Shown: positions 1 to 7,430 of the stretch, in pieces
How the letters are laid out: each line of letters starts with the position of its first letter
Numbering within the stretch: the stretch's first letter is position 1
Assembly: GCA_036404255.1 (NCBI GenBank)
Contig: DASWOP010000281.1
Location: 1-27,149 of the forward strand
Direction of reading: 5' to 3'
DNA from: JARLFX01 sp036404255
GTDB taxonomy: Bacteria; Acidobacteriota; Terriglobia; Terriglobales; Acidobacteriaceae
Length of the DNA: 27,149 bases
Notes under the pieces: model-generated
The model's input: only the letters and a program-made list of their open reading frames with translations
Told to the model about the DNA's origin: nothing
Database searches by the model: none
Position numbers and translations under genes: made by a program

Positions 1-1
1 C

Positions 2-757
2 GACGGGTATCTGCGGGCGGAGATGGTATCGCCCGACGACTGGAACCTGTTCTACGCGCCGTGGCGTGGGGGCGCCAAACTGCTGGGCGATGTGGTGAGT
101 ACGTGTCCGCCACAGAGCATGTTTCTGAACAGCAGCGAGTTCCTGGTGGTGACCTGCAATGGCGGCGACGGAAATCGTGAGATGACGGTTGCATCGCTGG
201 ACAGGCATGAGCTGTGGCAGGAAGCGATGGGGAGCGATACGACTGATCCCGATGTAAGAACTGCTGCTGAATCCGGGCGTTTTGCAATCAGCAGGATTCT
301 GCGGAACGGCGGCGGATCGACGGCGTTGCTGGACGTGATTCCAGCGGACAGCATTACGGCGCAGCGTGTTGAGGTACGCGACATCAAAAACGGCATGCTA
401 GTGGCGACTGTGGATGCGGAGCCGGTGCAGAGGGCGGCGCAGAATTTTTCGCTGTCAGACGACGGGATGCATCTGGCGGTGCTGCAGCACGACGCGATCG
501 CAATCTATGACCTGGCGCCGATGAAGGATTTTCCGGCACCGAAGATCAAGCCGAAGGACATTATTTTCGTACCCGCTGCTGATGTGCCTGCTACGGCAGC
601 CAAACCCGCTGCGGCGGAGGTGGCTCAGCCAACGGTGATCGAGGCGCCTTTGAATGTGGATGAGCGGCAGGCTCCGCCGACGCTCTACACGCCGGAAGAG
701 CAGGCGGAACGCGACCGGAAGGCTGCGGAAAAGCAGAAAAAACGGGACAAACAGTAG
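2..757 (+). CDS. C-terminal part of an unrecognised protein (5' truncated by window edge)
   Basis: The reading frame is open from the first complete codon at base 2, so the gene begins outside the window; the ATG at 23 is probably internal. The visible 251 residues contain strand-rich stretches ending in a segment of the type DDGMHLAVLQHDAIAIYDL, which resembles the last blade of a WD40/beta-propeller-like repeat. A Pro/Ala-rich linker follows, then a highly charged Lys/Glu/Arg tail. I do not recognise a named family. The stop codon (755-757) directly abuts the stop codon of the convergent pgpA (758-760), leaving no room for a terminator between them. That the frame is coding is well supported by length and codon bias; the function is unknown. 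Confidence 0.75.
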   Translation, partial: DGYLRAEMVSPDDWNLFYAPWRGGAKLLGDVVSTCPPQSMFLNSSEFLVVTCNGGDGNREMTVASLDRHELWQEAMGSDTTDPDVRTAAESGRFAISRILRNGGGSTALLDVIPADSITAQRVEVRDIKNGMLVATVDAEPVQRAAQNFSLSDDGMHLAVLQHDAIAIYDLAPMKDFPAPKIKPKDIIFVPAADVPATAAKPAAAEVAQPTVIEAPLNVDERQAPPTLYTPEEQAERDRKAAEKQKKRDKQ

Positions 758-1261
758 CTAGTACCAGTGGCCGATGGCGAGGGCGATGATGAGGGCGTAG
801 AGGCCGGCGGCTACGTCGTCCATCATGATGCCGGTGCCTTCGGGGAGATGTTCGAGTTGGCGGCAGGGGGGCGGCTTCACGATGTCGAAGGCGCGAAAGA
901 GGACGAGGGAGAGCAGGGCGTGGGGCCAGTCGGGGCGGATGGCAATGAGGGCGATGAGCTGGCCGGCGACTTCGTCGATCACGACAAAGCCGGGGTCTTC
1001 GCGGCCGGCTTCGCGGGCGACGATGGTGGATGCGGGGATGCCGATGGCGGTGACAACGATGGCCGCGATGATGGTGCCGATGGCGAGATTCAGGGATGAG
1101 GGATGGAGCGTGTGGGCGGCGGCCATCCACCAGAGCATGGCCGCGATGGAGCCGTAGGTGCCGGGGCCGGGCTTGAGGAAGCCGGCACCGCAGACGGTGG
1201 CGATGGTCCAGGCCCAGAGGGTCTTCTTTGCAGGGAGCTTCTGCGGGGATGGGCTATTCAT
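758..1261 (-). CDS. pgpA: Phosphatidylglycerophosphatase A
   Basis: The 167-residue protein matches the PgpA family over its whole length. PgpA dephosphorylates phosphatidylglycerophosphate to phosphatidylglycerol at the inner membrane. Visible marks are the N-terminal GTYGS-type motif, the VIDEVAGQ segment, the FRAFDIVKPPP segment and the C-terminal MMDDVAAG acidic motif, with hydrophobic membrane segments between them. The start ATG overlaps the end of yacG by 8 bases, so the two genes are probably translationally coupled. It is the last gene of the minus-strand cluster rimO-yacG-pgpA and converges on the partial gene at the window edge with no gap. Confidence 0.93.
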   Translation of the reverse strand: MNSPSPQKLPAKKTLWAWTIATVCGAGFLKPGPGTYGSIAAMLWWMAAAHTLHPSSLNLAIGTIIAAIVVTAIGIPASTIVAREAGREDPGFVVIDEVAGQLIALIAIRPDWPHALLSLVLFRAFDIVKPPPCRQLEHLPEGTGIMMDDVAAGLYALIIALAIGHWY

Positions 1262-1472
1262 CGTCCTCGTCTATCTTCGGCCTGCTGCCGGATTCCAGGC
1301 CTTCGAGCACCTCGGGATCGAGGATGGGCGAGGAGATCTTATATGTGCCGCTGGCCCAGCGGCCAAGGTCGATGGTGCGGCAACGCGCGCTGCAGAAGGG
1401 GACGTCTTCGCTGTCAAGCGGGACGGGTTTTTTGCAGATGGGGCAGGGTACGATTTTTTGTTCGGTGGTCAT
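1254..1472 (-). CDS. yacG: YacG-type zinc protein (DNA gyrase inhibitor family)
   Basis: This 72-residue protein has the YacG zinc site: CPIC at residues 10-13 and CSARC at 27-31, followed by the family's DLGRWASGTYKI stretch. In E. coli YacG binds GyrB and inhibits gyrase; that role is taken from the family and not shown here. The C-terminus is acidic (DEDDE), as is usual. It lies between rimO (101 bases upstream, with a family A repeat in the gap) and pgpA, with which it overlaps by 8 bases. The ribosome binding site is weak: an AAGGA lies about 17 bases before the ATG, further than normal. Confidence 0.9.
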   Translation of the reverse strand: MTTEQKIVPCPICKKPVPLDSEDVPFCSARCRTIDLGRWASGTYKISSPILDPEVLEGLESGSRPKIDEDDE

Positions 1473-1514
1473 GGTGATTTGATCGGCTTTCCTTGAGGTA
1501 GGACAAACAACGAC

Positions 1515-1548
1515 AGAAGCAGATTCTTCGCTTCGCTCAGAATGACAG
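1515..1548 (+). repeat. Family A interspersed repeat, copy 1
   Basis: The copy reads AGCAGATTCTTCGCTTCGCT followed by CAGAATGACA. It fills most of the rimO-yacG gap. Further copies or relics occur at 11649, 13125, 20751, 21154, 21207/22762 and 27015. A second partial copy of the element's end (AGGATGACA) follows at 1560. Confidence 0.75.
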
Positions 1549-1573
1549 AGTCATCGGGTCAGGATGACAAATA

Positions 1574-3178
1574 TTATTCTACGATTCTTGCGACGACGTC
1601 GTAGTCGTGGGATTCGGTGATCTCGGCGCGGTAGAAGGTGCCGGGGACCAGCTCTTCGTGGGGGCCGAAGTCGTTGATGAAGACTTTGCCGTCGATCTCG
1701 GGGGCGTGCATTTTGGTGCGGCCTTCCCAGAGGAGCTCGGTCTCTTCGCTTTCGCCTTCGACCAGCAGGTCCATCTCGCGGCCGATCCACTTGGTCTGGC
1801 GCTTGCGGCTGATGGTCTGCTGCAGCTTCATCAGCTTGCGGCGGCGCGATTCGATGGTGCGCTGGGGGACCTTTTCGCCGAGGTCGAAGGCCGGGGAGCC
1901 CTCTTCGTCGGAGTAGGTGAAGACGCCAAGCCAGTCAAGCTGGGCGGCGCGGATGAAGTTTTCCAGATCGATAAAGTTGGCTGGGGTCTCGCCGGGGAAG
2001 CCAACGATGAAGGAGCTGCGGAGGACGATGTCTGGCACGATGGCGCGGGCCTTCTCGATCATGCGGAGGAAGATGTCGCCGCTGCCGCCGCGCTTCATCG
2101 CCTTGAGGACCGAGGGCGAGGCGTGCTGGAGGGGAACATCCAGATATTTGCAGATGTTATCGTGTTTGGCGATGGTCTCCAGCAGCTTGGTGGTGACCTT
2201 GTTGGGGTAGGCGTAGAGGAAGCGCAGCCAACGGAGGCCTTCGACCTGTGCGAGGGCGTCGAGCAGGGTGGCGAGGCCGTCTTTCATGCCGAGGTCTTCA
2301 CCGTAGCAGGTGGTGTCTTGCCCGATGAGGGTGATCTCGCGGACGCCCTGGGCGACGAGGGATTGCGCTTCTGCGATGACGGATTCGAAGCGGCGCGAGC
2401 GGAACTTGCCGCGGAGCTGCGGGATGATGCAGAAGCCGCAGGGATGGTCGCAGCCTTCGGCGATCTTGATGTAGGCCGAGGATTTCGGCGTGGTGAGGAT
2501 GCGCGGGGTGGCCTCGTCGTAGAGGTAGTTGGGCAGGGAGGCGATGGCTCCGTCCCAGTGCTCGCGGGAGAAGCGGCCCTGTTGCTCGCGCTGGTCGCCT
2601 TCCGGGCGTGAGACTTTGTGGACGGCAGAGTCCTGCGCGGACGGCGAATGTTTTTCCGAGGCTGGTCGAGAGACGTTGTGTACCGCGGAATGTGCGCGCG
2701 AGACGAGGTCGGACTCGGTGAGGATGCGGAAGGGGGAGTCTGTCTGCTGGTTGGGCGCCATACCGGCGGCGGCGAGGATGAGTTCCAACTCGCCGGTGCC
2801 GACGACGGCATCGACTTCGGGGATGTTCTTCTGGATCTCGTCGCGGTAACGCTCAACGAGGCAGCCGGTGACGATGAGGCGCTGGGCGCGGCCGCCGTTG
2901 GCGACCTTGTGCTGGGCCAGCTCGAGGATGGTGTTGACGGACTCCTGCTTGGCGGAGTCGATGAAGCTGCAGGTGTTGACGACGAGGATTTCGGCGTCGG
3001 AGGCGTCGTTGGTGAGCTGGCCGCCGGCACCGTGGAGCATGCCCATCATGACTTCGCTGTCGACCAGGTTCTTGGGACAGCCGAGGGAGATGAATCCGAT
3101 CTTTGGGCGGGCTGGTTCGAGGGTGGCGGTGGGGCTGGCGGAGATGTCTACAGCCGCGGTTTTGGGGAAGTTCTTCAC
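1574..3178 (-). CDS. rimO: Ribosomal protein S12 methylthiotransferase RimO with an insertion
   Basis: RimO is a radical-SAM enzyme that methylthiolates an aspartate of ribosomal protein S12. The N-terminal UPF0004 domain carries cluster cysteines C34, C70 and C106. The radical-SAM CxxxCxxC is C243/C247/C250. A TRAM domain closes the protein. The family usually has about 430-460 residues; this protein has 534. The extra length is mostly an insertion at about residues 146-215, between the UPF0004 domain and the LYDEATPR segment, holding two related 13-residue units 20 residues apart. The start is a GTG with no Shine-Dalgarno sequence; a TAGAAT hexamer ends exactly 6 bases upstream, suggesting a leaderless message. 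It heads the cluster with yacG and pgpA. Confidence 0.93.
   Translation of the reverse strand: MKNFPKTAAVDISASPTATLEPARPKIGFISLGCPKNLVDSEVMMGMLHGAGGQLTNDASDAEILVVNTCSFIDSAKQESVNTILELAQHKVANGGRAQRLIVTGCLVERYRDEIQKNIPEVDAVVGTGELELILAAAGMAPNQQTDSPFRILTESDLVSRAHSAVHNVSRPASEKHSPSAQDSAVHKVSRPEGDQREQQGRFSREHWDGAIASLPNYLYDEATPRILTTPKSSAYIKIAEGCDHPCGFCIIPQLRGKFRSRRFESVIAEAQSLVAQGVREITLIGQDTTCYGEDLGMKDGLATLLDALAQVEGLRWLRFLYAYPNKVTTKLLETIAKHDNICKYLDVPLQHASPSVLKAMKRGGSGDIFLRMIEKARAIVPDIVLRSSFIVGFPGETPANFIDLENFIRAAQLDWLGVFTYSDEEGSPAFDLGEKVPQRTIESRRRKLMKLQQTISRKRQTKWIGREMDLLVEGESEETELLWEGRTKMHAPEIDGKVFINDFGPHEELVPGTFYRAEITESHDYDVVARIVE
2594..2692 (-). repeat. Degenerate direct repeat inside rimO
   Basis: Two units (2654-2692 and 2594-2632) are 60 bases apart and encode SAVHNVSRPASE and SAVHKVSRPEGD. 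By eye, 20 of 26 core bases agree. They lie within the rimO insertion, and the region is otherwise absent from typical RimO proteins. Confidence 0.7.
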
Positions 3179-3184
3179 ACTTCT

Positions 3185-3190
3185 ATTCTA
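3185..3190 (-). promoter_or_regulatory. Candidate -10 hexamer of rimO (leaderless type)
   Basis: On the minus strand this reads TAGAAT, then six bases, then the GTG start of rimO. No convincing -35 is visible. The same 6-base geometry occurs at four other genes in the window. Confidence 0.5.
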
Positions 3191-3320
3191 CTGTGCTGAG
3201 GCGCTACCTGCTGGAGTTTCCAGGGCACTGGAGGAATGGATTCAGGCCCGGAAGGACGCAGTATGTCCATTTCATGGTGCACGTCTTGCTTCTCTTTCCG
3301 GAGCCTGAGAGCATGAAGGT

Positions 3321-3965
3321 ATGGCAGAGCTCGTACAAATCGGTGTTCAGCCTGCAAAAAACTCCACCTGTGCGCCGAAGGAGAATCCCCGGACACAGGT
3401 CTTCTGGCTACAGGGCGTCACACTGGTGTGGATGCTGGTGGAGTTTGGTGTGTCAGCGTATGCCGCGATCACGGCACACAGCCCAGCCATGCTGGCCTTT
3501 GGTTCGGACAGCCTTGTCGAGCTCATGTCCGCCACCGTGGTACTACTGCAATGGGTGCCGGGCGTGGCTATTTCGGAACGTAAAGCGGCCCGAACAGCCG
3601 CAGTGCTGTTGTTCATTCTTGCCTTTGCGGTAACGGGTACGGCCCTTGCATCGTTCGGTCTCAGGCTGCGACCGGAGACGAGCCGGGCGGGAATCGGCAT
3701 TACTTTTGCCGCGCTGCTGGCTATGCCAATCCTCGCATGGCTCAAGCGCCGGGAAGCGCGTCGCAGCGGGAACACCGCGCTGGCTGCCGATGCGGCACAG
3801 TCAGCCACTTGTGCCTACCTCGCATTGATCACGCTGGCCGGGCTCGCCGCGAACGCCTTTTTCCATATTGCGTGGTTCGATGGGGCTGCTGCGCTGGTGG
3901 CGATTCCCATTCTGATCCGAGAGGGTAGATCAGTCTGGCACGGACAGATTTGCGGCTGCTGCTAA
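3321..3965 (+). CDS. CDF-like cation transporter family membrane protein, transmembrane domain only
   Basis: The 214-residue protein has about six hydrophobic segments and aligns by eye with the membrane domain of cation diffusion facilitators: an SPAMLAFGSDSLVELMSA segment in TM2 and an ALAADAAQSATC segment in TM5. CDF proteins export divalent metals such as Zn2+. Here the TM2 metal pair is D63/E67 (usually D and D), and the TM5 site that is normally H/D reads Q160/C164. The cytoplasmic C-terminal domain is missing, and the protein ends in a CGCC cluster. It may therefore not be a classical metal exporter. The ATG at 3321 follows a GAGAGC/GAAGG purine stretch; an upstream ATG at 3312 is out of frame. 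Confidence 0.75.
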   Translation: MAELVQIGVQPAKNSTCAPKENPRTQVFWLQGVTLVWMLVEFGVSAYAAITAHSPAMLAFGSDSLVELMSATVVLLQWVPGVAISERKAARTAAVLLFILAFAVTGTALASFGLRLRPETSRAGIGITFAALLAMPILAWLKRREARRSGNTALAADAAQSATCAYLALITLAGLAANAFFHIAWFDGAAALVAIPILIREGRSVWHGQICGCC

Positions 3966-3998
3966 GGCTTAGAAGTGGGCTAGTTTTACCTGCAAAGA

Positions 3999-4012
3999 TT
4001 GATTGTCCAATC
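3999..4012. repeat. Perfect inverted repeat TGATTG-TC-CAATCA
   Basis: A short dyad lies 34 bases after the CDF-like gene and about 140 bases before the VOC gene. It could be an operator. There is no other support. Confidence 0.3.
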
Positions 4013-4046
4013 ATTTCTGAGGTCTTATGATCGAGGTGTTCCTCGT

Positions 4047-4067
4047 GAGGCCAAATCGTTTGGCCTC
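4047..4067. repeat. Inverted repeat GAGGCCAAA-TCG-TTTGGCCTC
   Basis: A perfect 9-bp stem with a 3-base loop lies between the CDF-like and VOC genes. No T-run follows, so it is a poor intrinsic terminator. It could be part of the VOC gene's leader or a small repeat. The rest of 3966-4150 holds nothing else I recognise. Confidence 0.45.
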
Positions 4068-4150
4068 TACCCGGACGGCGCCTTTCTCGCCGCTGGACGG
4101 ATGGGGGCGACTGCGAGAGAGACGCAAGAACGCGTTATGGAGAGGAACCT

Positions 4151-4495
4151 ATGGCATCGAACAAGATCGCATACCTGGAACTGCCCGCAACCGATGTGGC
4201 AGGGCTGACGAAATTCTATGGAGAGCTCTTCGACTGGACGTTTCAGGACTACGGGCCGGAGTATTCCGCATTTACGCAGGCTGGGCTGGATGGCGGCATC
4301 AATGGCGAGGCGGCAAGCCGGACCAAGGCTCCGCTGGCTGTGATCGAGACCACGGATATCGAGGCGTTGGAGGCGAAGATTCGGGAGGCCGGAGGGAAGA
4401 TTTCGGCGCCGATCTTTGCGTATCCGGGGGGACGGCGGTTTCACTTTGTAGATCCGGCGGGGAATGAACTGGCTGTGATGCAGAGTGAGAAGTAA
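4151..4495 (+). CDS. VOC (glyoxalase/bleomycin-resistance) fold protein
   Basis: At 114 residues this is a single VOC-superfamily unit with two beta-alpha-beta-beta-beta modules. Visible signatures are the opening IAYLELPATDVAGLTKFYGE, the FAYPGGRRFHFVDPAGNELAV closing strand pair and a terminal Glu that is usually a metal ligand in the family. VOC proteins include glyoxalases, dioxygenases and drug-binding proteins; the substrate here cannot be told. The ATG is preceded by GGAGAGGAACCT, a good ribosome binding site. A duplicated GTGAGAAGTAAAC covers the stop codon (4486-4513), and a terminator hairpin follows. Confidence 0.85.
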   Translation: MASNKIAYLELPATDVAGLTKFYGELFDWTFQDYGPEYSAFTQAGLDGGINGEAASRTKAPLAVIETTDIEALEAKIREAGGKISAPIFAYPGGRRFHFVDPAGNELAVMQSEK

Positions 4496-4517
4496 ACAGA
4501 GTGAGAAGTAAACGATG

Positions 4518-4543
4518 ATGGCCTCGAAAGAGGCCATTGTTGT
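4518..4543 (+). terminator. Intrinsic terminator after the VOC gene
   Basis: A perfect 8-bp stem (ATGGCCTC-GAAA-GAGGCCAT) with a stable GAAA tetraloop is followed by the T-rich TGTTGTTT. It sits 22 bases beyond the stop codon. Confidence 0.8.
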
Positions 4544-4642
4544 TTGGTTGGGGTGGAGATTGTGGCTGTGAGAACTTCCCTGAATTGCGCACGCGCCAGG
4601 AAGATTTGCGCGCGTCGCGCGGCCGTCGCTGACGCGACGCTA

Positions 4643-4682
4643 TCCCACACATCGCATGAAGACGCGATGTATGGGGCACCCA
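4643..4682 (+). repeat. Family C interspersed repeat, copy 1
   Basis: The copy starts TCCCACACATCGC, has the stem ACATCGC/GCGATGT and ends GGGGCACCCA. The second copy is at 20849-20888. Just upstream, GCGTCGCG (4612-4619) pairs with CGCGACGC (4633-4640). Together these fill most of the gap between the VOC terminator and ffs. Confidence 0.75.
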
Positions 4683-4735
4683 GAGTGGTGGCGACGCGAG
4701 CCTCGGATTGGTGGCAGGACGGGCGCGCAAATAGC

Positions 4736-4744
4736 TGGTAAAAT
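4736..4744 (+). promoter_or_regulatory. Extended -10 promoter of ffs
   Basis: TGG-TAAAAT is an extended -10 (TGn plus hexamer) placed 7 bases before the first paired base of the SRP RNA. No good -35 is visible at normal spacing, which fits an extended -10 promoter. Confidence 0.65.
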
Positions 4745-4751
4745 TGAACGT

Positions 4752-4848
4752 GTGCCGGGACCTACGCGACGTAATCCCGCCAACCCCGCCAGGTCCGGAA
4801 GGAAGCAACGGTAACGGGCTAGTGCGTGCGCAGTAGGGCACCCGGTAC
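4752..4848 (+). ncRNA. ffs: Signal recognition particle RNA, small bacterial (4.5S) type
   Basis: This RNA binds Ffh to form the SRP, which delivers nascent membrane proteins to the Sec translocon. The universal SRP tetraloop and asymmetric-loop region is present: CCAGGTCCGGAAGGAAGCA at about 4789-4807, with the GGAA tetraloop. The ends pair: GTGCCGGG (4752-4759) with CCCGGTAC (4841-4848), then ACCTAC with GTAGGG, giving a hairpin of about 97 nt, typical of the short form without an Alu domain. The exact ends are inferred from pairing. Confidence 0.92.
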
Positions 4849-4983
4849 ATAAATCCCCCCTGACATGATCCGCATACGCAAAAGATAGCCGGTTTCTGCA
4901 GAGTATTCGCAACTTTGGGCGCTAACGCCTATGATTGCAACGTTCGTATTTTTTTGTTTTTTCATGTTTTATGAGGTGAGACC

Positions 4984-6000
4984 TTGAGTTTGAAGATTGC
5001 GCCGCGCACTGCGGTCCGGGCCAAGATCAGTTCGCTGGGAACGTATGTTCCGCCTAAGCTGTTGACCAATGCAGACCTGGAAAAGATGGTGGACACGAAC
5101 GACCAGTGGATTATGGAGCGCACGGGTATCCGCGAGCGGCACATTGTGGAGAAGGGCGTTGGCGCGAGTGACCTGGCCGCGGAAGCTGCGCGGAAGTGCC
5201 TGGAGGCGCGGGGCATTGGCGCGGATGAAGTGGAAGTGATCATCGTGGCGACGGTGACGCCGGATATGTTCTTCCCGGCGACGGCTTGCCTGGTGCAGGA
5301 CAAGATTGGCGCGCATCATGCGTGGGGATTTGATCTGTCGGCGGCGTGCTCTGGGTTCATCTATGCGCTGCAGGTGGGCGCGAAGCTGATTGAATCCGGT
5401 GCGCAGAAGAAGGTGATGGTGATCGGGGCGGATGTGATGTCGTCGATCATCGACTACACCGACCGTACGACGTGCGTGATCTTTGGCGATGGCGCGGGGG
5501 CGGTGCTGCTGGAGCCGTGCGCTGAGGGTGAGATCGGACTGATCGACTATATCCACGAGATTGACGGTTCTGGCGCGGCCAGCCTGAATATGCCGGGCGG
5601 CGGGAGTTTGAATCCGCCTACGGCTGAGACCGTGGCAAAGAAGATGCACTATGTCCACCAGGATGGCGGCGCAGTGTACAAGTTTGCCGTACGCAAGATG
5701 CAAGAGGTCTCGACGGGGATACTGGAGCGCAATGGCGTGACCGGCAGCGATCTGGGCTGCTTTATTCCGCATCAGGCGAATAAGCGGATCATCCTGTCGA
5801 CGGCGGAACGGCTGGGACTGGATGAGAAGCAGGTCATCATCAACATCGACCGCTATGGGAATACGACGGCGGGGACGATTCCGCTGGCGATGAAGACGGC
5901 TACGGATGAGGGGCGGCTGAAGAAGGGCGACCTGGTACTGCTGGCTTCGGTGGGCGCCGGGTTTACCGTGGGCGCTACGCTGCTGCAGTGGGAAATATAA
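4984..6000 (+). CDS. fabH: 3-oxoacyl-[acyl-carrier-protein] synthase III (FabH)
   Basis: FabH condenses acetyl-CoA (or a branched starter) with malonyl-ACP to begin fatty acid synthesis in the cytoplasm. The 338-residue thiolase-fold protein has the catalytic triad C122 (in AACSGFIYAL), H263 (IPHQANKRI) and N293 (YGNTTAG), and the C-terminal LLASVGAGFTVGA closure. The start is TTG, chosen because GAGGTGAG ends 3 bases before it and no in-frame ATG fits better. A leader of about 135 bases separates it from ffs. It contains a T-rich stretch (4948-4962) that could end ffs transcripts, so fabH probably has its own promoter. It converges on the DedA-type gene with a 31-base gap. Confidence 0.95.
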   Translation: MSLKIAPRTAVRAKISSLGTYVPPKLLTNADLEKMVDTNDQWIMERTGIRERHIVEKGVGASDLAAEAARKCLEARGIGADEVEVIIVATVTPDMFFPATACLVQDKIGAHHAWGFDLSAACSGFIYALQVGAKLIESGAQKKVMVIGADVMSSIIDYTDRTTCVIFGDGAGAVLLEPCAEGEIGLIDYIHEIDGSGAASLNMPGGGSLNPPTAETVAKKMHYVHQDGGAVYKFAVRKMQEVSTGILERNGVTGSDLGCFIPHQANKRIILSTAERLGLDEKQVIINIDRYGNTTAGTIPLAMKTATDEGRLKKGDLVLLASVGAGFTVGATLLQWEI

Positions 6001-6031
6001 AAAAGCAGCGGGTCAGCAAGTCAGCGAAAGG

Positions 6032-6760
6032 CTAACGTGCTGGTTTCGTGCGGCTTGGACGGGGGCCGCTTATCTCGTGGAGAAAGCCGGGCTGGCCGGA
6101 TTTTTTGCGGGCCTGCGCTTCTTTCCACATGGCGTAGATGGGCACGCCGATGCTGATGACTATCAGCGCAATAATGATAATCAACATGGTGGTGCTCCAG
6201 CGCGCGTAGAAGTGGTTCCATGCGCGTAGGATATGGCGGCCGTAGTGCACGCCGAGCCAGCCGCAGATGCCGTGGCGCAGAGCGCGGCTGATGGTGAAGG
6301 ATGCCATGTAGCGGCGCAGCGAGATCTTGAGCGCGCCGGCGGCCAGCATGAATGCAGTGAGCGGCATGGGCGGCGGCAGAATCGCAGGCAGTGCTACGGC
6401 GATGATGCTGTGATTCTCCGTCCATTCGGTGATGCGCTTGAGATAACGCCTGGAGACATAGCGTTCGAGTACATGCATGCCGCCTGCTTTGCCGGCGTGG
6501 TAACTGATGTATCCGCCGATGACGGAGCCGACGGTAGCCAGCAGGGCGAGGAGCATCCAGTGGCCGGTCTGGGCCGCAAACAGGATAAGGAGAATGTCTG
6601 TTGAGCCGGGGATGGGCAGCGGGATGGGCGAGGAATCGACAATGGAGATGAAGAGCAGGCCGGGAAGGCCGAAGCCGAGCATGTAGCGCATGAAGGTTAT
6701 CCCGGCAGGATGGGGCGCGTGCACAGGAACCGGGTTCGGAGTGTTGGGGAGAAAGAGCAT
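6032..6760 (-). CDS. DedA/VTT-domain inner membrane protein
   Basis: The 242-residue protein has several hydrophobic segments and the VTT (SNARE-associated) pattern: a PIPGSTDILLIL segment after the first hydrophobic region, GSVIGGYISYHAGKAGG, then LPPPMPLTAFMLAAGAL. DedA proteins act in membrane homeostasis, and some relatives flip lipid carriers or phospholipids; which applies here is unknown. No clear ribosome binding site precedes the ATG at 6760. An internal ATG at about residue 24 (MRYMLGFGLPG) is an alternative start that would begin just before the first membrane segment. It is convergent with fabH and divergent from the YfiT-type gene. Confidence 0.85.
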   Translation of the reverse strand: MLFLPNTPNPVPVHAPHPAGITFMRYMLGFGLPGLLFISIVDSSPIPLPIPGSTDILLILFAAQTGHWMLLALLATVGSVIGGYISYHAGKAGGMHVLERYVSRRYLKRITEWTENHSIIAVALPAILPPPMPLTAFMLAAGALKISLRRYMASFTISRALRHGICGWLGVHYGRHILRAWNHFYARWSTTMLIIIIALIVISIGVPIYAMWKEAQARKKSGQPGFLHEISGPRPSRTKPAR

Positions 6761-6844
6761 CGGCTGAATTCAGCATACCCGCCGGAGCGGATTCGCAGGG
6801 GAAGATGTGCATGGAAGATGAGATTTTTATGCGGAGAGATTTTG

Positions 6845-6853
6845 TGCTAACTT
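6845..6853 (+). promoter_or_regulatory. Extended -10 of the YfiT-type gene (leaderless type)
   Basis: TGC-TAACTT ends exactly 6 bases before the ATG at 6860. There is no Shine-Dalgarno sequence in between or upstream. Confidence 0.55.
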
Positions 6854-6859
6854 GCCACC

Positions 6860-7420
6860 ATGGGCACGAGCGTAGTAACGACACTTGCAAACGCGGAACA
6901 GGACCCGCGCTATCCTATCGGAAAATTTAAGATGCCAGCGGACGTAACGCAGGAACTGCGTGTGGCAGCGATTCGACATATTGCCAGTTTGCCGGAGAAG
7001 CTGCGCAATGCTGTGGATGACTTGACGCCAGAGCAGGCGGATACACCGTATCGCGAGGGCGGATGGACGGTGCGGCAGTTGGTGCACCATGTGGCGGACA
7101 GCCATGCGCAGGCGTTTATGCGGCTGCGCTGGGCGCTGACGGAAGAATGGCCCACGGTGATGGGCTACGACGAGAAGGCGTGGGCTGAACTGCAGGATTC
7201 CGTGATGGCTCCGGTGGAGTGGTCGTTGGAGATTATTGAAGCGACGCATGCGCGCTGGGGGATGCTGCTGAGCTCGCTTGGCGAGGGGCAGTGGCAGCGA
7301 GGCTTCAAACATGCGGAGCGGGGCCCATCGACCATAGAGCAGGCGACCCTGCTGTATGCGTGGCACGGCGCACACCACACGGCACACATCACACAGCTCC
7401 GGGCAAACAAGGGCTGGTAA
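6860..7420 (+). CDS. DinB/YfiT-family putative metal-dependent thiol transferase
   Basis: The 186-residue protein matches the YfiT branch of the DinB four-helix superfamily over its full length, including YREGGWTVRQLVHHVADSHAQAF and the C-terminal YAWHGAHHTAHITQL. The expected metal site is H77 plus H169 and H173 (HxxxH). B. subtilis YfiT is a putative metal-dependent hydrolase, and relatives act as bacillithiol transferases; the thiol used in this organism is unknown. The start is supported by homology and by an extended -10 ending 6 bases upstream, suggesting a leaderless mRNA. The PD-(D/E)XK gene begins 10 bases after the stop, so the two are probably co-transcribed. Confidence 0.9.
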   Translation: MGTSVVTTLANAEQDPRYPIGKFKMPADVTQELRVAAIRHIASLPEKLRNAVDDLTPEQADTPYREGGWTVRQLVHHVADSHAQAFMRLRWALTEEWPTVMGYDEKAWAELQDSVMAPVEWSLEIIEATHARWGMLLSSLGEGQWQRGFKHAERGPSTIEQATLLYAWHGAHHTAHITQLRANKGW

Positions 7421-7430
7421 GGTACGGCAC

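Noticed and set aside
1607..2611. 334-codon plus-strand frame opposite rimO
   Set aside because: Antisense frame over a well-conserved gene; composition is that of a GC-rich shadow frame.
3175..3396. Small minus-strand frame between rimO and the CDF-like gene
   Set aside because: It overlaps the start of the CDF-like gene, has no family resemblance and no convincing start signal.
6001..6031. Shared terminator between fabH and the DedA-type gene
   Set aside because: The 31-base gap has no stable stem with a T-run in either direction.
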